From the NCBI GenBank assembly GCA_963842955.1, contig CAWJIJ010000011.1, positions 124,001-188,000 of the forward strand: a stretch of 64,000 nt of DNA. The letters are read 5' to 3'. Under the pieces are notes generated by a model. That model ran no database searches. It saw nothing but the letters and a program-made list of their open reading frames with translations, and had not been told where the DNA came from. How positions within the stretch are numbered: position 1 is the first letter of the stretch; every line of letters starts with the position of its first letter. This document shows positions 7,994 through 16,194 of the stretch, piece after piece. Source of the stretch: JARFQW01 sp963842955. Its GTDB lineage: Bacteria > Pseudomonadota > Gammaproteobacteria > Steroidobacterales > XN24. A program made the translations under genes and the position numbers.

Positions 7994-9139
7994 TCAGACC
8001 TCTTCGACGGTGGGCCGGTGTCCTTTGAGCGCAGCCAGCGAATCCTCCTCCATGCGCTGCGCGATCCTCGAGTCAATGCCCATGGACGCGATCATGCTGT
8101 CCAGCACGCGGCGCTGGCGCTCGCTGATATACCCGTCTTCGAGCGCCGCGCGGACCGCCGAATCGTAGACCTGGAGTTTTCGGAACGCCTCGTACTCCGG
8201 CGTATCGACGGTGTTCGGCATGGCCGCATCCGAAACCCGTTCGGCAGCGCGTTGTATCGGGTCGAGAAAGAAAACGAGGGCGCCGGTACCCAGCACGCCA
8301 AGAATATTGCCGAACTGGCTCGACAGGTAGTTGCCGGCGAGCTCTGAAACGACAAAGAACGTGGCGACGAACGCGGCGGCAACCGTGCCGCGCTTTAATG
8401 TGCGCTTGATGCGCAGGTCAATGTCGAACAGCTGGACCCGCAGCACGCCGTAGGCCACGAGGGGCACGTAAAGGATGATGGCGAGCTGGTAGAGCAGTGG
8501 CATCACGACGTTGAACGTCGTGGAGCTGTTGGCCAGTTCATCGAACCCCCCGGGGCCGATCAGGCCATAGAAGGCTGCCGTGTAATACGCGAACGTGATG
8601 GTCCACAGCACATCCCGCACGCCGAACGCCACCGTAAACGCCCGTGCCCGCGCGCGCTCGGCGTCACCCGATGCCGTATGCCAGGTATGCAGTGCAGCAG
8701 CGAACCCCCAGGACAGGACGACGCAGATCACGATGTAAAACGGCACATTGAACCGCAGGCGAATCTCATCGGGCAGGAAGAACAGCAGCAACGCAATGCC
8801 CAGACCGACGAACAGAATGAGGCGGCTGACAAGCGGATTTCTGAGCGGTGCGACCAGCGGTGAACTGAGTGTCATACCGAGAAACGGCAGGTACACCGCT
8901 ATGAGCGCCCAGTCGGAGACCTGGTGAAGGACCCTCGGAACAGCGGGCAAACCGAGGGATTCGAGAAATGGGTTCAGGTAGGCCAGGTTGTTGTGGCTCG
9001 TAATGACGGCCAGGCCATCCACGAACAACATGGCTACCAGCACCCGCGCGCCACGGGTCGGAGGCGCTACGACGAGCACGTACAGGGCGAAGCCCCACGC
9101 CAAAATCGCCGCCGGAATGCCTAGCCAATCAGAAACCAT
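7994..9139 (-). CDS. Multi-pass (about 7 TM) membrane protein with helical cytoplasmic tail
   Basis: The 381-residue protein starts at an ATG at 9139. About seven hydrophobic segments occupy the first 300 residues, a layout like the 7TM sensory regions that precede histidine kinases. No kinase, PAS, GGDEF or other output domain follows. The C-terminal about 80 residues are soluble and charged and end with SERQRRVLDSMIASMGID, like the short oligomerisation domains on some bacterial membrane proteins. The function is not recognised. It is convergent with the lipid operon and apparently a single gene. Confidence 0.6.
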   Translation of the reverse strand: MVSDWLGIPAAILAWGFALYVLVVAPPTRGARVLVAMLFVDGLAVITSHNNLAYLNPFLESLGLPAVPRVLHQVSDWALIAVYLPFLGMTLSSPLVAPLRNPLVSRLILFVGLGIALLLFFLPDEIRLRFNVPFYIVICVVLSWGFAAALHTWHTASGDAERARARAFTVAFGVRDVLWTITFAYYTAAFYGLIGPGGFDELANSSTTFNVVMPLLYQLAIILYVPLVAYGVLRVQLFDIDLRIKRTLKRGTVAAAFVATFFVVSELAGNYLSSQFGNILGVLGTGALVFFLDPIQRAAERVSDAAMPNTVDTPEYEAFRKLQVYDSAVRAALEDGYISERQRRVLDSMIASMGIDSRIAQRMEEDSLAALKGHRPTVEEV

Positions 9140-9226
9140 CTAGCGCTACCGGCGTAGTTTTCCCGTAAAAGCAGGATGTTATAACGTTCGCGACGGTCAG
9201 CGCGAGGGCACTTCGCTGGCGCGTTC

Positions 9227-9400
9227 AATGAATGGAGCCAGTGTGGAAACCCGGTGGATCGACCGTGGCGGCGAGGAGTTGAGGAGGGTACCGGTTCGCT
9301 CAAGCCGGGATGTCTTGTCTCTGGTAGCGAACGTGACCGCCAACGCAACGTTGCTGCCGGTCCCGCGCACCAGTACCTGTATTCATTGCGGCAAGGCAGG
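9227..9400. repeat. Interspersed intergenic repeat, copy A
   Basis: The copy lies in the 380-bp gap between the 7TM gene and the OB-fold lipoprotein gene. It shares with copies B and C an AATGAA-type left end, a core resembling GAGCCGGGATGTCCTGTCTG followed by TGGTAGCG, and a right end GCGGCAAGGCAGG. The rest of the gap contains imperfect direct repeats of a short unit near AGATTCC (9418-9470) and no gene. Confidence 0.7.
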
Positions 9401-9518
9401 TTTTCCCCTGAGCCCCCAGATTCCTCTAAGCCCGTAGATTCCACTGAGCCCACAGATTCCATTAGACTGGTTGCGTAATGGAATTTCCGCCTTCCCAAAA
9501 CCCACCGGAGTGATCCCT

Positions 9519-10028
9519 GTGTCCAAATTCGTTGCGGGCCGCCTGCTCGTTCTCGCCGTTTTCGCCTCCCTTGCCGCCTGCGGCGAGACTTCGCCCCCGG
9601 ATACCGCTCCGGCACCCGAGTCCGCGACTCCGGATCCCGGCGAAATGGCCTCGCAGCCGCACCCGGTCCCGACCGGCCCGGCCGTGGCCGTCGATCTGTC
9701 CGGCATCGAAAAGGCCGACGGCGGCCAGACGGTTGCCGAAGTCTATGCCGGCAAAGACGAATTGGAGGGTGAGACCGTCGTGATCCGCGGCAAGGTCGTC
9801 AAGGTCAATGCCGGCATCATGGACAGGAACTGGCTTCACATCCGCGACGGCTCCGGCGCCGACGGCACGAACGACCTGACCATCACCACCAGCAACGCAA
9901 CGCCGGCGGTCGGCGACACGGTCGTCGTGACCGGCGCCGTGGGGCTGAACCGGGACTTCGGGATGGGATACACCTATCCCATCATCGTGGAAGACGCCCA
10001 GGTGACCGTGGAGGCCGCCGCGGAATAG
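9519..10028 (+). CDS. OB-fold-containing lipoprotein
   Basis: The 169-residue protein starts at GTG 9519, nine bases after GGAG. The first residues form a lipoprotein signal ending LAVFASLAAC, so lipid-anchored export is expected. After a Pro/Ala-rich linker, residues about 75-165 (ETVVIRGKVVKVNAGIMDRN, HIRDGSG, GDTVVVTGAV) match the nucleic-acid-binding OB-fold pattern of small periplasmic proteins with YdeI-like or tRNA-anticodon-like domains. Ligand and role are unknown. An ATG at 9471 is in frame but places 16 non-signal residues before the hydrophobic stretch. Confidence 0.7.
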   Translation: MSKFVAGRLLVLAVFASLAACGETSPPDTAPAPESATPDPGEMASQPHPVPTGPAVAVDLSGIEKADGGQTVAEVYAGKDELEGETVVIRGKVVKVNAGIMDRNWLHIRDGSGADGTNDLTITTSNATPAVGDTVVVTGAVGLNRDFGMGYTYPIIVEDAQVTVEAAAE

Positions 10029-10052
10029 GCGGCCTTTGCGCGGTGATCCGTC

Positions 10053-10249
10053 TTGAACGGGGTCAAATTCAAGACCCCGTTGGATCGGTTTGAATAGCAA
10101 GGGTTGGAATAGCGAGGCGTTGAAGGACAACGGGCTCACTCGAGCCCGGATGTTCTGTCTGTGGTTGCGCACCGGTGCCGCCAACGGGGCGTGTCCGTCC
10201 GGCCTCCCGGCCGGCGCGGCTCACCGCCGCAGGGCGAGCCCTTACTCTG
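10053..10249. repeat. Interspersed intergenic repeat, copy B
   Basis: The copy fills the gap between the convergent OB-fold lipoprotein and lipase genes. It aligns with copy C through AGCGAGGCGTTGA, GAGCCCGGATGTTCTGTCTG, TGCGCACCGG and the right end TTACTCT. Its left end contains a perfect hairpin (10057-10080) absent from copies A and C. Confidence 0.7.
10057..10080. terminator. Perfect 8-bp hairpin at the left end of repeat copy B
   Basis: ACGGGGTC, an 8-base loop (AAATTCAA) and GACCCCGT form a perfect stem just after the OB-fold lipoprotein gene. There is no T-tract, so it may serve as an RNA-stabilising end or a REP-type hairpin rather than an intrinsic terminator. Confidence 0.4.
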
Positions 10250-10278
10250 ACCCCGGAAATCCATCGCTCACCGCAAAC

Positions 10279-11760
10279 TCACCGCGAAAAATCGAAATCC
10301 TCCGCGCGAAGTCCCGCCTGCTGCGCCTCTTCTGGCCACAGGTCCTTCTCCAGCACGACGCAGGAGAGCTTGAACAGGTATTGGAACGAGCCATGCTCGT
10401 CCAGGGGACCCACCTCGAAACTGCTGTCGTAGAAGACCGCCGGCCCCCCCCTGGAGTCTTGTCCCGCCAGGGTCGGCGAGCGCAGCGGGTCGGGAAGGAA
10501 GCGGGTGGTTTCACTTATGGAATCGATCGCGATGTCGACTTCTTCAATGTCCGGCAGCTGTGAGCCCTGGTCGAACCACTCGAGGTCATGACCAACCCCG
10601 GTGAATTTCAGTGTCTGCGGCCTTGCGGTTCGTCGAAACCCTATCAGACGGGGCGGCACCCGGGTGACGATATCGCTGTTGTTGATGTGCGCGAAGGTGC
10701 GCTCACCCACCTGGCGATCGAAATCCGCAACGAAGGCTTCATCGCCGATGCGCGGTGTGCCGTAGGTGTACACGGCAGCGACAGCGTAGCCCGCCTTCTC
10801 CAGGCGCAGGGCCGCCAGCTGCGCCAGCGCCGCACCCAGGCTGTGGCCGGTCAGCCATAGCTGCTCGTTGGCCTCCCCCGGCGTGCCGAGCTGCCCGGTA
10901 ATCCGGGGCCAGACCGAATCCAGCGCCGCGGCGAAGCCCCGGTGCACCTTGCCATCCGCCCAGCCGGGCTCCACCTTGCGGAACTGCGCATCGGTCTTGA
11001 AATTTCGCAGGCTGGAAGTGCCCCGGAACGACAGCACCAGCCGCTGGCCCTTCCGCGCCAGAAACGCGCGGGTTTCGGTCTCCTCGTCGGAGATCCATGC
11101 GACCAGCTGGTATCCCCAGGCGGCAAGCTGCCGTTCCGTCAGCGCCGGGTCCCAGTAGGCCAGCGCCGACATCTCCGCCATCCATGCCGCGTTACGGCGC
11201 GAATAATCACCCGGCATCTCGTCAAACCCGAGAAGCGCAGTCGGCACCCGGTCGGCGCGCCCGTAGCGCTGCATGTTCAATTCCTGGCCCTTCCTGCTGA
11301 GGTCGGCAAGGGTTTCGACGGTATCGGTATTCGCATCGGCGCGGGCATCGAGCGACAGTGCTTCACGGTAACGTCGTTCGAGTCGGGCGAGCTCATCGGC
11401 GCTTTCGTCGCCCAGCCGGGGCGACGGCGTGTTGACCACATAGTGCAGAAAGGCCGCCTCGGACCCCTCGGGGGTGTTCAGGTCTCGGCGATACAGCATC
11501 AGCGCCTCCGCGAGCCCGCGATCGGTCTGGTGCATGCACACCAGGTGACGGCTGGCGGCACTCGGTTCAAGCTCAAGGAGATCGCTGGCTGTCGCCTCGA
11601 AGGCGGCCAGGTTCATCGGCTGCGCAGAAACCGCTTCGCAGCCCGGCAACGCCCCGGCGGATGCCGCGATGGGGGTATCGTTTGCACGGTCCGGTCCGGT
11701 TCCCGAACACCCGGTCACCAGCAGGGACAAAAGACCTGTAAACAGGCACCTGGGCTTCAT
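10279..11760 (-). CDS. Class 3 lipase, lipoprotein
   Basis: The 493-residue protein starts at ATG 11760 and carries a lipobox signal (LFTGLLSLLVTGC). The C-terminal half is a class 3 (fungal type) lipase alpha/beta-hydrolase: RLVLSFRGTSS, the nucleophile elbow GHSLGAA near residue 303, the acid in NNSDIVTRVPP near 364 and the histidine in GVGHDLEW near 391. The N-terminal third is helical and unrecognised. It should hydrolyse acyl esters at the periplasmic or outer face. It is monocistronic, between two repeat copies. A start eight codons upstream is possible, but the chosen ATG fits the signal sequence. Confidence 0.88.
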   Translation of the reverse strand: MKPRCLFTGLLSLLVTGCSGTGPDRANDTPIAASAGALPGCEAVSAQPMNLAAFEATASDLLELEPSAASRHLVCMHQTDRGLAEALMLYRRDLNTPEGSEAAFLHYVVNTPSPRLGDESADELARLERRYREALSLDARADANTDTVETLADLSRKGQELNMQRYGRADRVPTALLGFDEMPGDYSRRNAAWMAEMSALAYWDPALTERQLAAWGYQLVAWISDEETETRAFLARKGQRLVLSFRGTSSLRNFKTDAQFRKVEPGWADGKVHRGFAAALDSVWPRITGQLGTPGEANEQLWLTGHSLGAALAQLAALRLEKAGYAVAAVYTYGTPRIGDEAFVADFDRQVGERTFAHINNSDIVTRVPPRLIGFRRTARPQTLKFTGVGHDLEWFDQGSQLPDIEEVDIAIDSISETTRFLPDPLRSPTLAGQDSRGGPAVFYDSSFEVGPLDEHGSFQYLFKLSCVVLEKDLWPEEAQQAGLRAEDFDFSR

Positions 11761-11801
11761 GGCACGACTCCAGTACGCGGACATTCCCGCTACTCTAGAC
11801 C

Positions 11802-11987
11802 AATGAACGGGGCCAGACTAAAAACCAGATGGTTCGATTGAAATGTCGAGGCGTTGAGGGGCATCCGTTCCGCTAGAGCCGGGATGTCCTGTCTGTGGTA
11901 GCGCACCGGCGCCTCGAAAGGGACGTTCCCGCGCCTCCGTGCTGCCCGCCAAATTCGGCTCATCGCGGCAAGGCAGGTGGTTACTCT
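11802..11987. repeat. Interspersed intergenic repeat, copy C
   Basis: The copy lies between the lipase gene start and the end of the serine-hydrolase gene and runs into the latter's stop codon. It contains the clearest core: AATGAACGGGGCC, TGTCGAGGCGTTGAGGGG, GAGCCGGGATGTCCTGTCTG, TGGTAGCGCACCGG and CGCGGCAAGGCAGG. Similarity to copies A, B and D was found by eye. Confidence 0.75.
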
Positions 11988-13117
11988 GCCACGAAAGAAC
12001 CGGACCCCGGGGATTCAGAAATGAGGAGCGCGAGAGCTGAACGGGTCATGCCGCGCAGGGCTTCTTGCCCCGACGTCGAGGACACCGCGCCGGCGACGGT
12101 CACGTCGATGTCCGGGCAGTGCCAGACCTCGGTACCCCAGAACCCGCCGTGCCCGTAGCAGGTCTGCTCATTGATCATGATGCGGGCGAGGCCCATCCCG
12201 TAACCGCCTTCACCAGATGCAATGGACTGCGGAGAGGGCTCAATCATCGTCTTAAGTGTGCTGTCGTGCCGGAACACTTCGCCCTGCAGCAGCGCCCGGT
12301 AGAAACGCGTCATGTCTGGCAGGGTCGATACCAGCCCGCCGCCGCCGAAGAGGTCGACCGAGGCATCAAGCGTTGCGACGTCAACGCCTTCGAACCACTG
12401 GGCCAGCCGGTCCGGTGCGTCCGGCGGCTCGGGCTCCAGGGTCTCGAACCAGGTGTGCTCGATGCCCAGGCGTTCAAATTCGAGCAGGCTGCGTACCGCC
12501 TCGGCCATCGGCCGGCCCGTGGTCGTCTCGAGGACCTCCCCGAGCAGCAGGTATCCGGTATCGCTGTAGCGAAAGCCTTCGCCGGGCATCCCGTAGCGCG
12601 AGCCGCCCATCACGGCCATCCGGATTTGCTCATGGCGGGTCCAGCGATGGTCCGGCTGCGTGACAACCCGCTCGAGATACGGCTCGCTGGATGCATGGTC
12701 GAACAAGCCGCTGGTGTGCTGCAGCAGCATTCGGGGAGTGATGGCCTGCAGATCGTAGCCACCGGCCTCCAATAGTCTCCGGGACTCCGGTAACAGACGG
12801 CCGGCGATCGGGGCATCCAGGTCGAGCCGGCCATCCTCCATCAGCCGCAGCATCGCCGCCGCGACGTAGGTCTTGGTATTGCTGGCGATGCGCAGGGTCC
12901 GCGCGCCGGCCGCTGTCCCGACATCGCGATCCCAGACAAGCCCGGGCGCCACGACGCGCAACATGGCCACCGGCACCAGTGCCGGCTGCGACCGGGCGGA
13001 TTGCAGCAGGCTCTCGAGATTGGCGGGCAGGGCGCGCTCCGCCGGCTCGCCGAACACAACCGCCGGCGTCCCTGTGAGGCACAGAACAGTCAAGATGGCG
13101 GCCAGTTTCCGGAACAT
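11981..13117 (-). CDS. Exported serine hydrolase, beta-lactamase/class C penicillin-binding family
   Basis: The 378-residue protein has a signal peptide (MFRKLAAILTVLCLTGTPAVVFG), starting at ATG 13117. It contains the three active-site elements of the family: SxxK in IASNTKTY near residue 80, YSD in FRYSDTGYL, and HGG in CYGHGGFWG. The closest broad types are D-alanyl-D-alanine carboxypeptidase/esterase relatives (AmpH/EstB-like). Substrate cannot be assigned and beta-lactam resistance should not be assumed. An in-frame ATG 11 codons upstream would put polar residues before the signal. The two genes upstream on the same strand may be co-transcribed. Confidence 0.85.
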   Translation of the reverse strand: MFRKLAAILTVLCLTGTPAVVFGEPAERALPANLESLLQSARSQPALVPVAMLRVVAPGLVWDRDVGTAAGARTLRIASNTKTYVAAAMLRLMEDGRLDLDAPIAGRLLPESRRLLEAGGYDLQAITPRMLLQHTSGLFDHASSEPYLERVVTQPDHRWTRHEQIRMAVMGGSRYGMPGEGFRYSDTGYLLLGEVLETTTGRPMAEAVRSLLEFERLGIEHTWFETLEPEPPDAPDRLAQWFEGVDVATLDASVDLFGGGGLVSTLPDMTRFYRALLQGEVFRHDSTLKTMIEPSPQSIASGEGGYGMGLARIMINEQTCYGHGGFWGTEVWHCPDIDVTVAGAVSSTSGQEALRGMTRSALALLISESPGSGSFVAE

Positions 13118-13159
13118 CGAATCTCTCTGAACGTTGCCGGGACTGTCCATGCCATCCCG

Positions 13160-13570
13160 TCAGTCGGTAACGAACAGCCGGTTCCACTCGTCGCGGGACA
13201 AGGTATCGCGCAGCTGTTCCCGGATTGGCAGCACCTGGTCCTGAGCGGCATCCATGGCGGAGCGAAGCCGGTCGAACTCCGCCAGGAACTGCTCGCGGGT
13301 CGCGCCCCGTTCACCCACGAGACGAACGATCTCGTCCGCGGGCTCGCCGCGGGTTTTCCAGGTAGGCTTGGAAATCTCCTTCCATGTGTCCACCAGGTCC
13401 AGAACCTGTTCGGATCGAGTTTCGTCGAGGGGCATTGCTTTGGCCCGTTTCTCGATGTCCTTCAGGGGCTGCCCGGTCGACAGCAGGCCGGCGGCGATAC
13501 CGCCGCCGAAGAAAAGGCCGCCGAGAAGGAGGATGAGGACCTGTCCGCGCTGGCGCCCCGGGCCGGTCAT
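13160..13570 (-). CDS. Small membrane-anchored helical protein
   Basis: The 136-residue protein has a single hydrophobic segment (VLILLLGGLFFGGGIAAGLL) near the N-terminus, then a charged, mostly helical domain ending LSRDEWNRLF. The family is not recognised. Size, anchor and helical make-up resemble periplasmic CpxP/Spy-like proteins only in general form. Its start overlaps the stop of the next upstream gene (ATGA), so the pair is translationally coupled. Both end in similar short motifs (SRDEWNRL and TQEEFARL), suggesting distant paralogues. Confidence 0.6.
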   Translation of the reverse strand: MTGPGRQRGQVLILLLGGLFFGGGIAAGLLSTGQPLKDIEKRAKAMPLDETRSEQVLDLVDTWKEISKPTWKTRGEPADEIVRLVGERGATREQFLAEFDRLRSAMDAAQDQVLPIREQLRDTLSRDEWNRLFVTD

Positions 13571-14061
13571 TGCAGACTCTCCGCCGCCGCATCCCTGAGT
13601 GCTTCCACGAGTTTCCGCTCCCGCCTTGCCAGGCGGGCGAACTCCTCTTGGGTCAGTGTCGAAGCCATGGCCATGTGCAGATCCACGAACCGCTCCTGAG
13701 AGGAACGCTGGCGCTCGCGAAATTCCCCGGTCAGTTCGGTCAGCCGAGCCTCGCCCACCGAATGGTCGGTGAACGCACTCTGGTACTCGGCCAGAAAGTC
13801 CCCCGTGTAGCGACCGAAGTTCTCGATTTCGTTCTCCAGGTCGCGGGCCTGCCGGACGTAGGCTTCCCTGCGGTCGTCGTCGGTGATCACGTTTCCGGCC
13901 AGTGCCCGAAGCTCGTCGAACTGGCCGCCCAGGACTTCCGGGGGGGAAGGCTCAGTGGCGCACGAACCGAGAATCAGGCAGACCGAGGACGCGATGAAGC
14001 CCAGCAGGACACGGGTGGGCCTGCAACCAGCCGATGCGAACAGGCAAGACCAGTTCCGCAT
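13567..14061 (-). CDS. Helical lipoprotein of unknown function
   Basis: The 164-residue protein starts at ATG 14061, five bases after a strong GGAGGTGAT. A lipobox (GFIASSVCLILGSC) predicts a lipid anchor. The mature part is almost wholly helical and rich in Arg and Glu (ERQRSSQERFVDLHMAMAS), ending near TQEEFARLARRERKL. The function is unknown. It is first in a coupled pair with the anchored helical protein downstream, and a joint periplasmic role is inferred from that arrangement. An ATG ten codons upstream lacks a ribosome-binding site. Confidence 0.65.
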   Translation of the reverse strand: MRNWSCLFASAGCRPTRVLLGFIASSVCLILGSCATEPSPPEVLGGQFDELRALAGNVITDDDRREAYVRQARDLENEIENFGRYTGDFLAEYQSAFTDHSVGEARLTELTGEFRERQRSSQERFVDLHMAMASTLTQEEFARLARRERKLVEALRDAAAESLQ

Positions 14062-14089
14062 TGAATCACCTCCGAAACCGACGATTGAC

Positions 14090-14137
14090 AATCAACAGGG
14101 GCATAGAAAAATCGGGCGGTTCGACTGGAATGTCGAG
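14090..14137. repeat. Interspersed repeat, copy D (left part only)
   Basis: AATCAACAGGGGC, a few A residues and GGTTCGACTGGAATGTCGAG match the left 48 bp of copy C. The similarity then stops, so this is a truncated copy. The rest of 14138-14288 shows no gene. Confidence 0.55.
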
Positions 14138-14288
14138 AAGCTCAGGCCTGTCCCAAGGGTCTGCCGAAGTCACGCCCGCCATTAGGCCATGACCGGCGTC
14201 GTAGTGAAGCAGTCCGGCCCGCTGGTATCAACACGCTTTACGCAAATTATCAAACACCGACGCCGCGGGGTCCCAACGATCATGCGGA

Positions 14289-14784
14289 TTACTTGCGCTT
14301 TGAGCGCTTTCTTGCAGTCACGGCAGTCTTCCTTGCGCCGCTCTTCTTATTGGCAGCCTGTCTTGTGCCGGCAGGCGGGACTGCTGGAGCTTGTGCGCCG
14401 GCTAGCAGGGCCCGTGCGCCCTGGGCAATCAATGCACCGGCTTGCAGCGCGGCGCGCGGGTTCCTTGTCCAGGGCCGTAACGAGCGGCTTCGGAAGAATC
14501 ACGTTAAATCGGACGCCCCTGCCGAAGATCACGGCATCATCCACCAGAACGACCCCCCAGTGTCCGCCATCCGCAAGCATATCTTCGTCCACCACGACAG
14601 TATCAGGCATCGGGACCTAGCGTCCCTTGTCGAGCAGGTAGCCGGCATAAAGTTCGATAGCCTGACGGGTCTGATCAAGGGCTTCAGCGACCATGTCGCC
14701 GGCAGAGAACACACCAGCGAGATCGGGAACCGTGGTGCTGTATCCCTCGCTGTCGTCGCCATGCAGTATCACTCGATACTTCAT
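14289..14784 (-). pseudogene. hicB: HicB-type antitoxin, interrupted
   Basis: The ATG at 14784 overlaps the hicA stop (ATGA) and opens a HicB partial-RNase-H-like domain (MKYRVILHGDDSEGYSTTVP, AEALDQTRQAIELYAGYL). An in-frame TAG at 14617-14619 ends it after 55 residues. The same frame continues as VVVDEDMLADGGHWGVVLVD to ILPKPLVTALDK. A second break near 14448-14462 shifts the frame, after which ALIAQGARALLAG and a Lys/Arg-rich tail run to 14289. Intact HicB would neutralise HicA and bind the operator. The nonsense codon and the shift could be true decay or consensus errors. Confidence 0.75.
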
Positions 14785-14978
14785 CTTGTTTTCCAGTCCC
14801 GATCGGCTTGTCTGTAGATGTTGCGCAGGTTCCCGGTCTTGATGTCTTTCCGTGGGTCAGGGACCACAACAATCCGATCGTCGTCCGGGTGTTCAAAAAT
14901 AGTGTCCGACCCTTCCTTGCGATCCTGTCGCCAACCCTCTTTGCCGAGCCGCTTCATCACGTCCCTGCTGCTGGCCAT
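14781..14978 (-). CDS. hicA: HicA-family mRNA interferase toxin
   Basis: The 65-residue protein starts at ATG 14978. It has the double-stranded-RNA-binding-like HicA fold: SSRDVMKRLGKEGWRQDRKEGS, then FEHPDDDRIVVVPDPRKD and TGNLRNIYRQADRDW. In most HicA proteins the catalytic His sits in GSHxxF. Here that place reads GSDTIFEHP, with Asp instead of His and a histidine three residues on. The toxin may therefore be weakened. This would fit its survival beside a broken antitoxin. It is first in the hicAB order and preceded by a palindrome. Confidence 0.85.
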   Translation of the reverse strand: MASSRDVMKRLGKEGWRQDRKEGSDTIFEHPDDDRIVVVPDPRKDIKTGNLRNIYRQADRDWKTR

Positions 14979-14995
14979 AGCGGTATGCTAGAAGA

Positions 14996-15012
14996 ATACA
15001 CACCGTGTGTAT
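14996..15012. promoter_or_regulatory. Palindrome upstream of hicA, candidate HicB operator
   Basis: ATACACACCGTGTGTAT consists of two perfect 8-bp arms around one central base, 18 bp upstream of the hicA start. HicAB operons are autoregulated through palindromes at this place. The rest of 15013-15189, before the transposase gene, holds no gene. Confidence 0.65.
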
Positions 15013-15189
15013 GACTTGAGACAAGTGGCAGCCAGGGGTGGCATGGTGGAATTGGGTCCGGGAGCTTGAGGCCGCCAGGAATTCCGGGTACCGGTGTCAA
15101 GTATTCAACTTATTCGCCCGGATAACGCACCTGATCGGGGCCATTCGAAAGAGGCGCGCTGGGCAGCCTGAAATCACCGAGACTGGCGC

Positions 15190-16194
15190 ATGCCTCGCAG
15201 ACCGCGACTCCATGTCCCGGGCGGCCTCTATCACGTCACTCTCCGCGGCAACGATCGCCAGCCGCTGTTCTTTGCCGATTCGGATCGCCGCTTGTGGATG
15301 AAGCTGCTGGCCGACGGCCTCGAGCAATACCGCTGTCGAAGACATGCCTACTGCTGGATGACCCATCACGTGCATATGGCCGTGCAGGTCTCCGGCCTTC
15401 CGCTCGGGTCTCTGATTCGCTGGGTTGCGCCGCAGTACGCAGGGGCCACGAACAAGCGGCTCAAGCCCTGCGGTCATCTGTTCGAACGCCGTTACGGGGC
15501 AAGGCTCGTGGACGCGGACAGCTACCTGCTTCAGCTGGTGCGTTACATCCATCTCAATCCTGTCGGCGCTGGCATGGCGAAGGATCCGGCCCTGTATCCG
15601 TGGAGCAGTCACTGTGCCTCCCTCGGGCACACGCCAGCCGGGTTCCTGACAATGGACTGGGTGCCGTCTTTCTTCGGCCGTCGCCGTAATGCCGCCCGAC
15701 AGGCTTGTGCCCGATTCATGGCGCAGGCCGCGGACGCTCCGGAGACCCTGCTGACCGGCAATATCGATGACGACCGCGTGGTCGGCCCTTGCAACGTCGA
15801 TGGAGAGGACAGTCATTCATCCGACATCGTGCATCCGACGTGCACCCTGGACGATCTCGCGTCACCATCCAGGACGCACCGTCATGCTCGCCTCCGGGCG
15901 GAGATCGCCAAAGCCGCCGTAGAGCAAGGCATTGCCGCGGTGACCGACGTTGCCAAACGATTCAATCGCTCAACGGCTGCCATCTCCCGGCAGGCGTGGC
16001 TCATGGCGGTGCCGCCTCTATCTCCCCAGCCAGCCCCGCAGGAACCGCAACCTGCAGGCATCTGTATATCGGTCGTCATGAACTCCGCGGCGGCCGCCCT
16101 CGCCGGGATCTTCCGGAGCGCGCTCACGGGCGGCCGCCCAGGAACACTAGCAGGGCCAGCAGCGCCATCAACAGCATCGTCAGAGCGACGTTGA
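15190..16194 (+). CDS. REP-associated tyrosine transposase (RAYT, Y1/IS200-like)
   Basis: The 334-residue protein begins MPRRPRLHVPGGLYHVTLRG, the typical RAYT start. It contains the HUH metal motif HHVHMAVQV near residue 60 and the region with the catalytic tyrosine, LLQLVRYIHLNPVGAG, near residues 115-130. A domain after 230 looks like a DnaA-type or helix-turn-helix extension (TDVAKRFNRSTAAISRQ). RAYTs are single-copy housekeeping-like transposases that mobilise short palindromic repeats. The repeat copies at 9.2-14.1 kb are candidate partners. The C-terminal 20 or so residues overlap the convergent Mrp gene and look unnatural, so the true end may be hidden by a frameshift. Confidence 0.85.
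   Translation: MPRRPRLHVPGGLYHVTLRGNDRQPLFFADSDRRLWMKLLADGLEQYRCRRHAYCWMTHHVHMAVQVSGLPLGSLIRWVAPQYAGATNKRLKPCGHLFERRYGARLVDADSYLLQLVRYIHLNPVGAGMAKDPALYPWSSHCASLGHTPAGFLTMDWVPSFFGRRRNAARQACARFMAQAADAPETLLTGNIDDDRVVGPCNVDGEDSHSSDIVHPTCTLDDLASPSRTHRHARLRAEIAKAAVEQGIAAVTDVAKRFNRSTAAISRQAWLMAVPPLSPQPAPQEPQPAGICISVVMNSAAAALAGIFRSALTGGRPGTLAGPAAPSTASSERR

Noticed and set aside
15190..16194. Ordinary IS200 element with flanking ends
   Set aside because: The start and motifs are of the RAYT type, and no terminal hairpins or partner orfB were seen.
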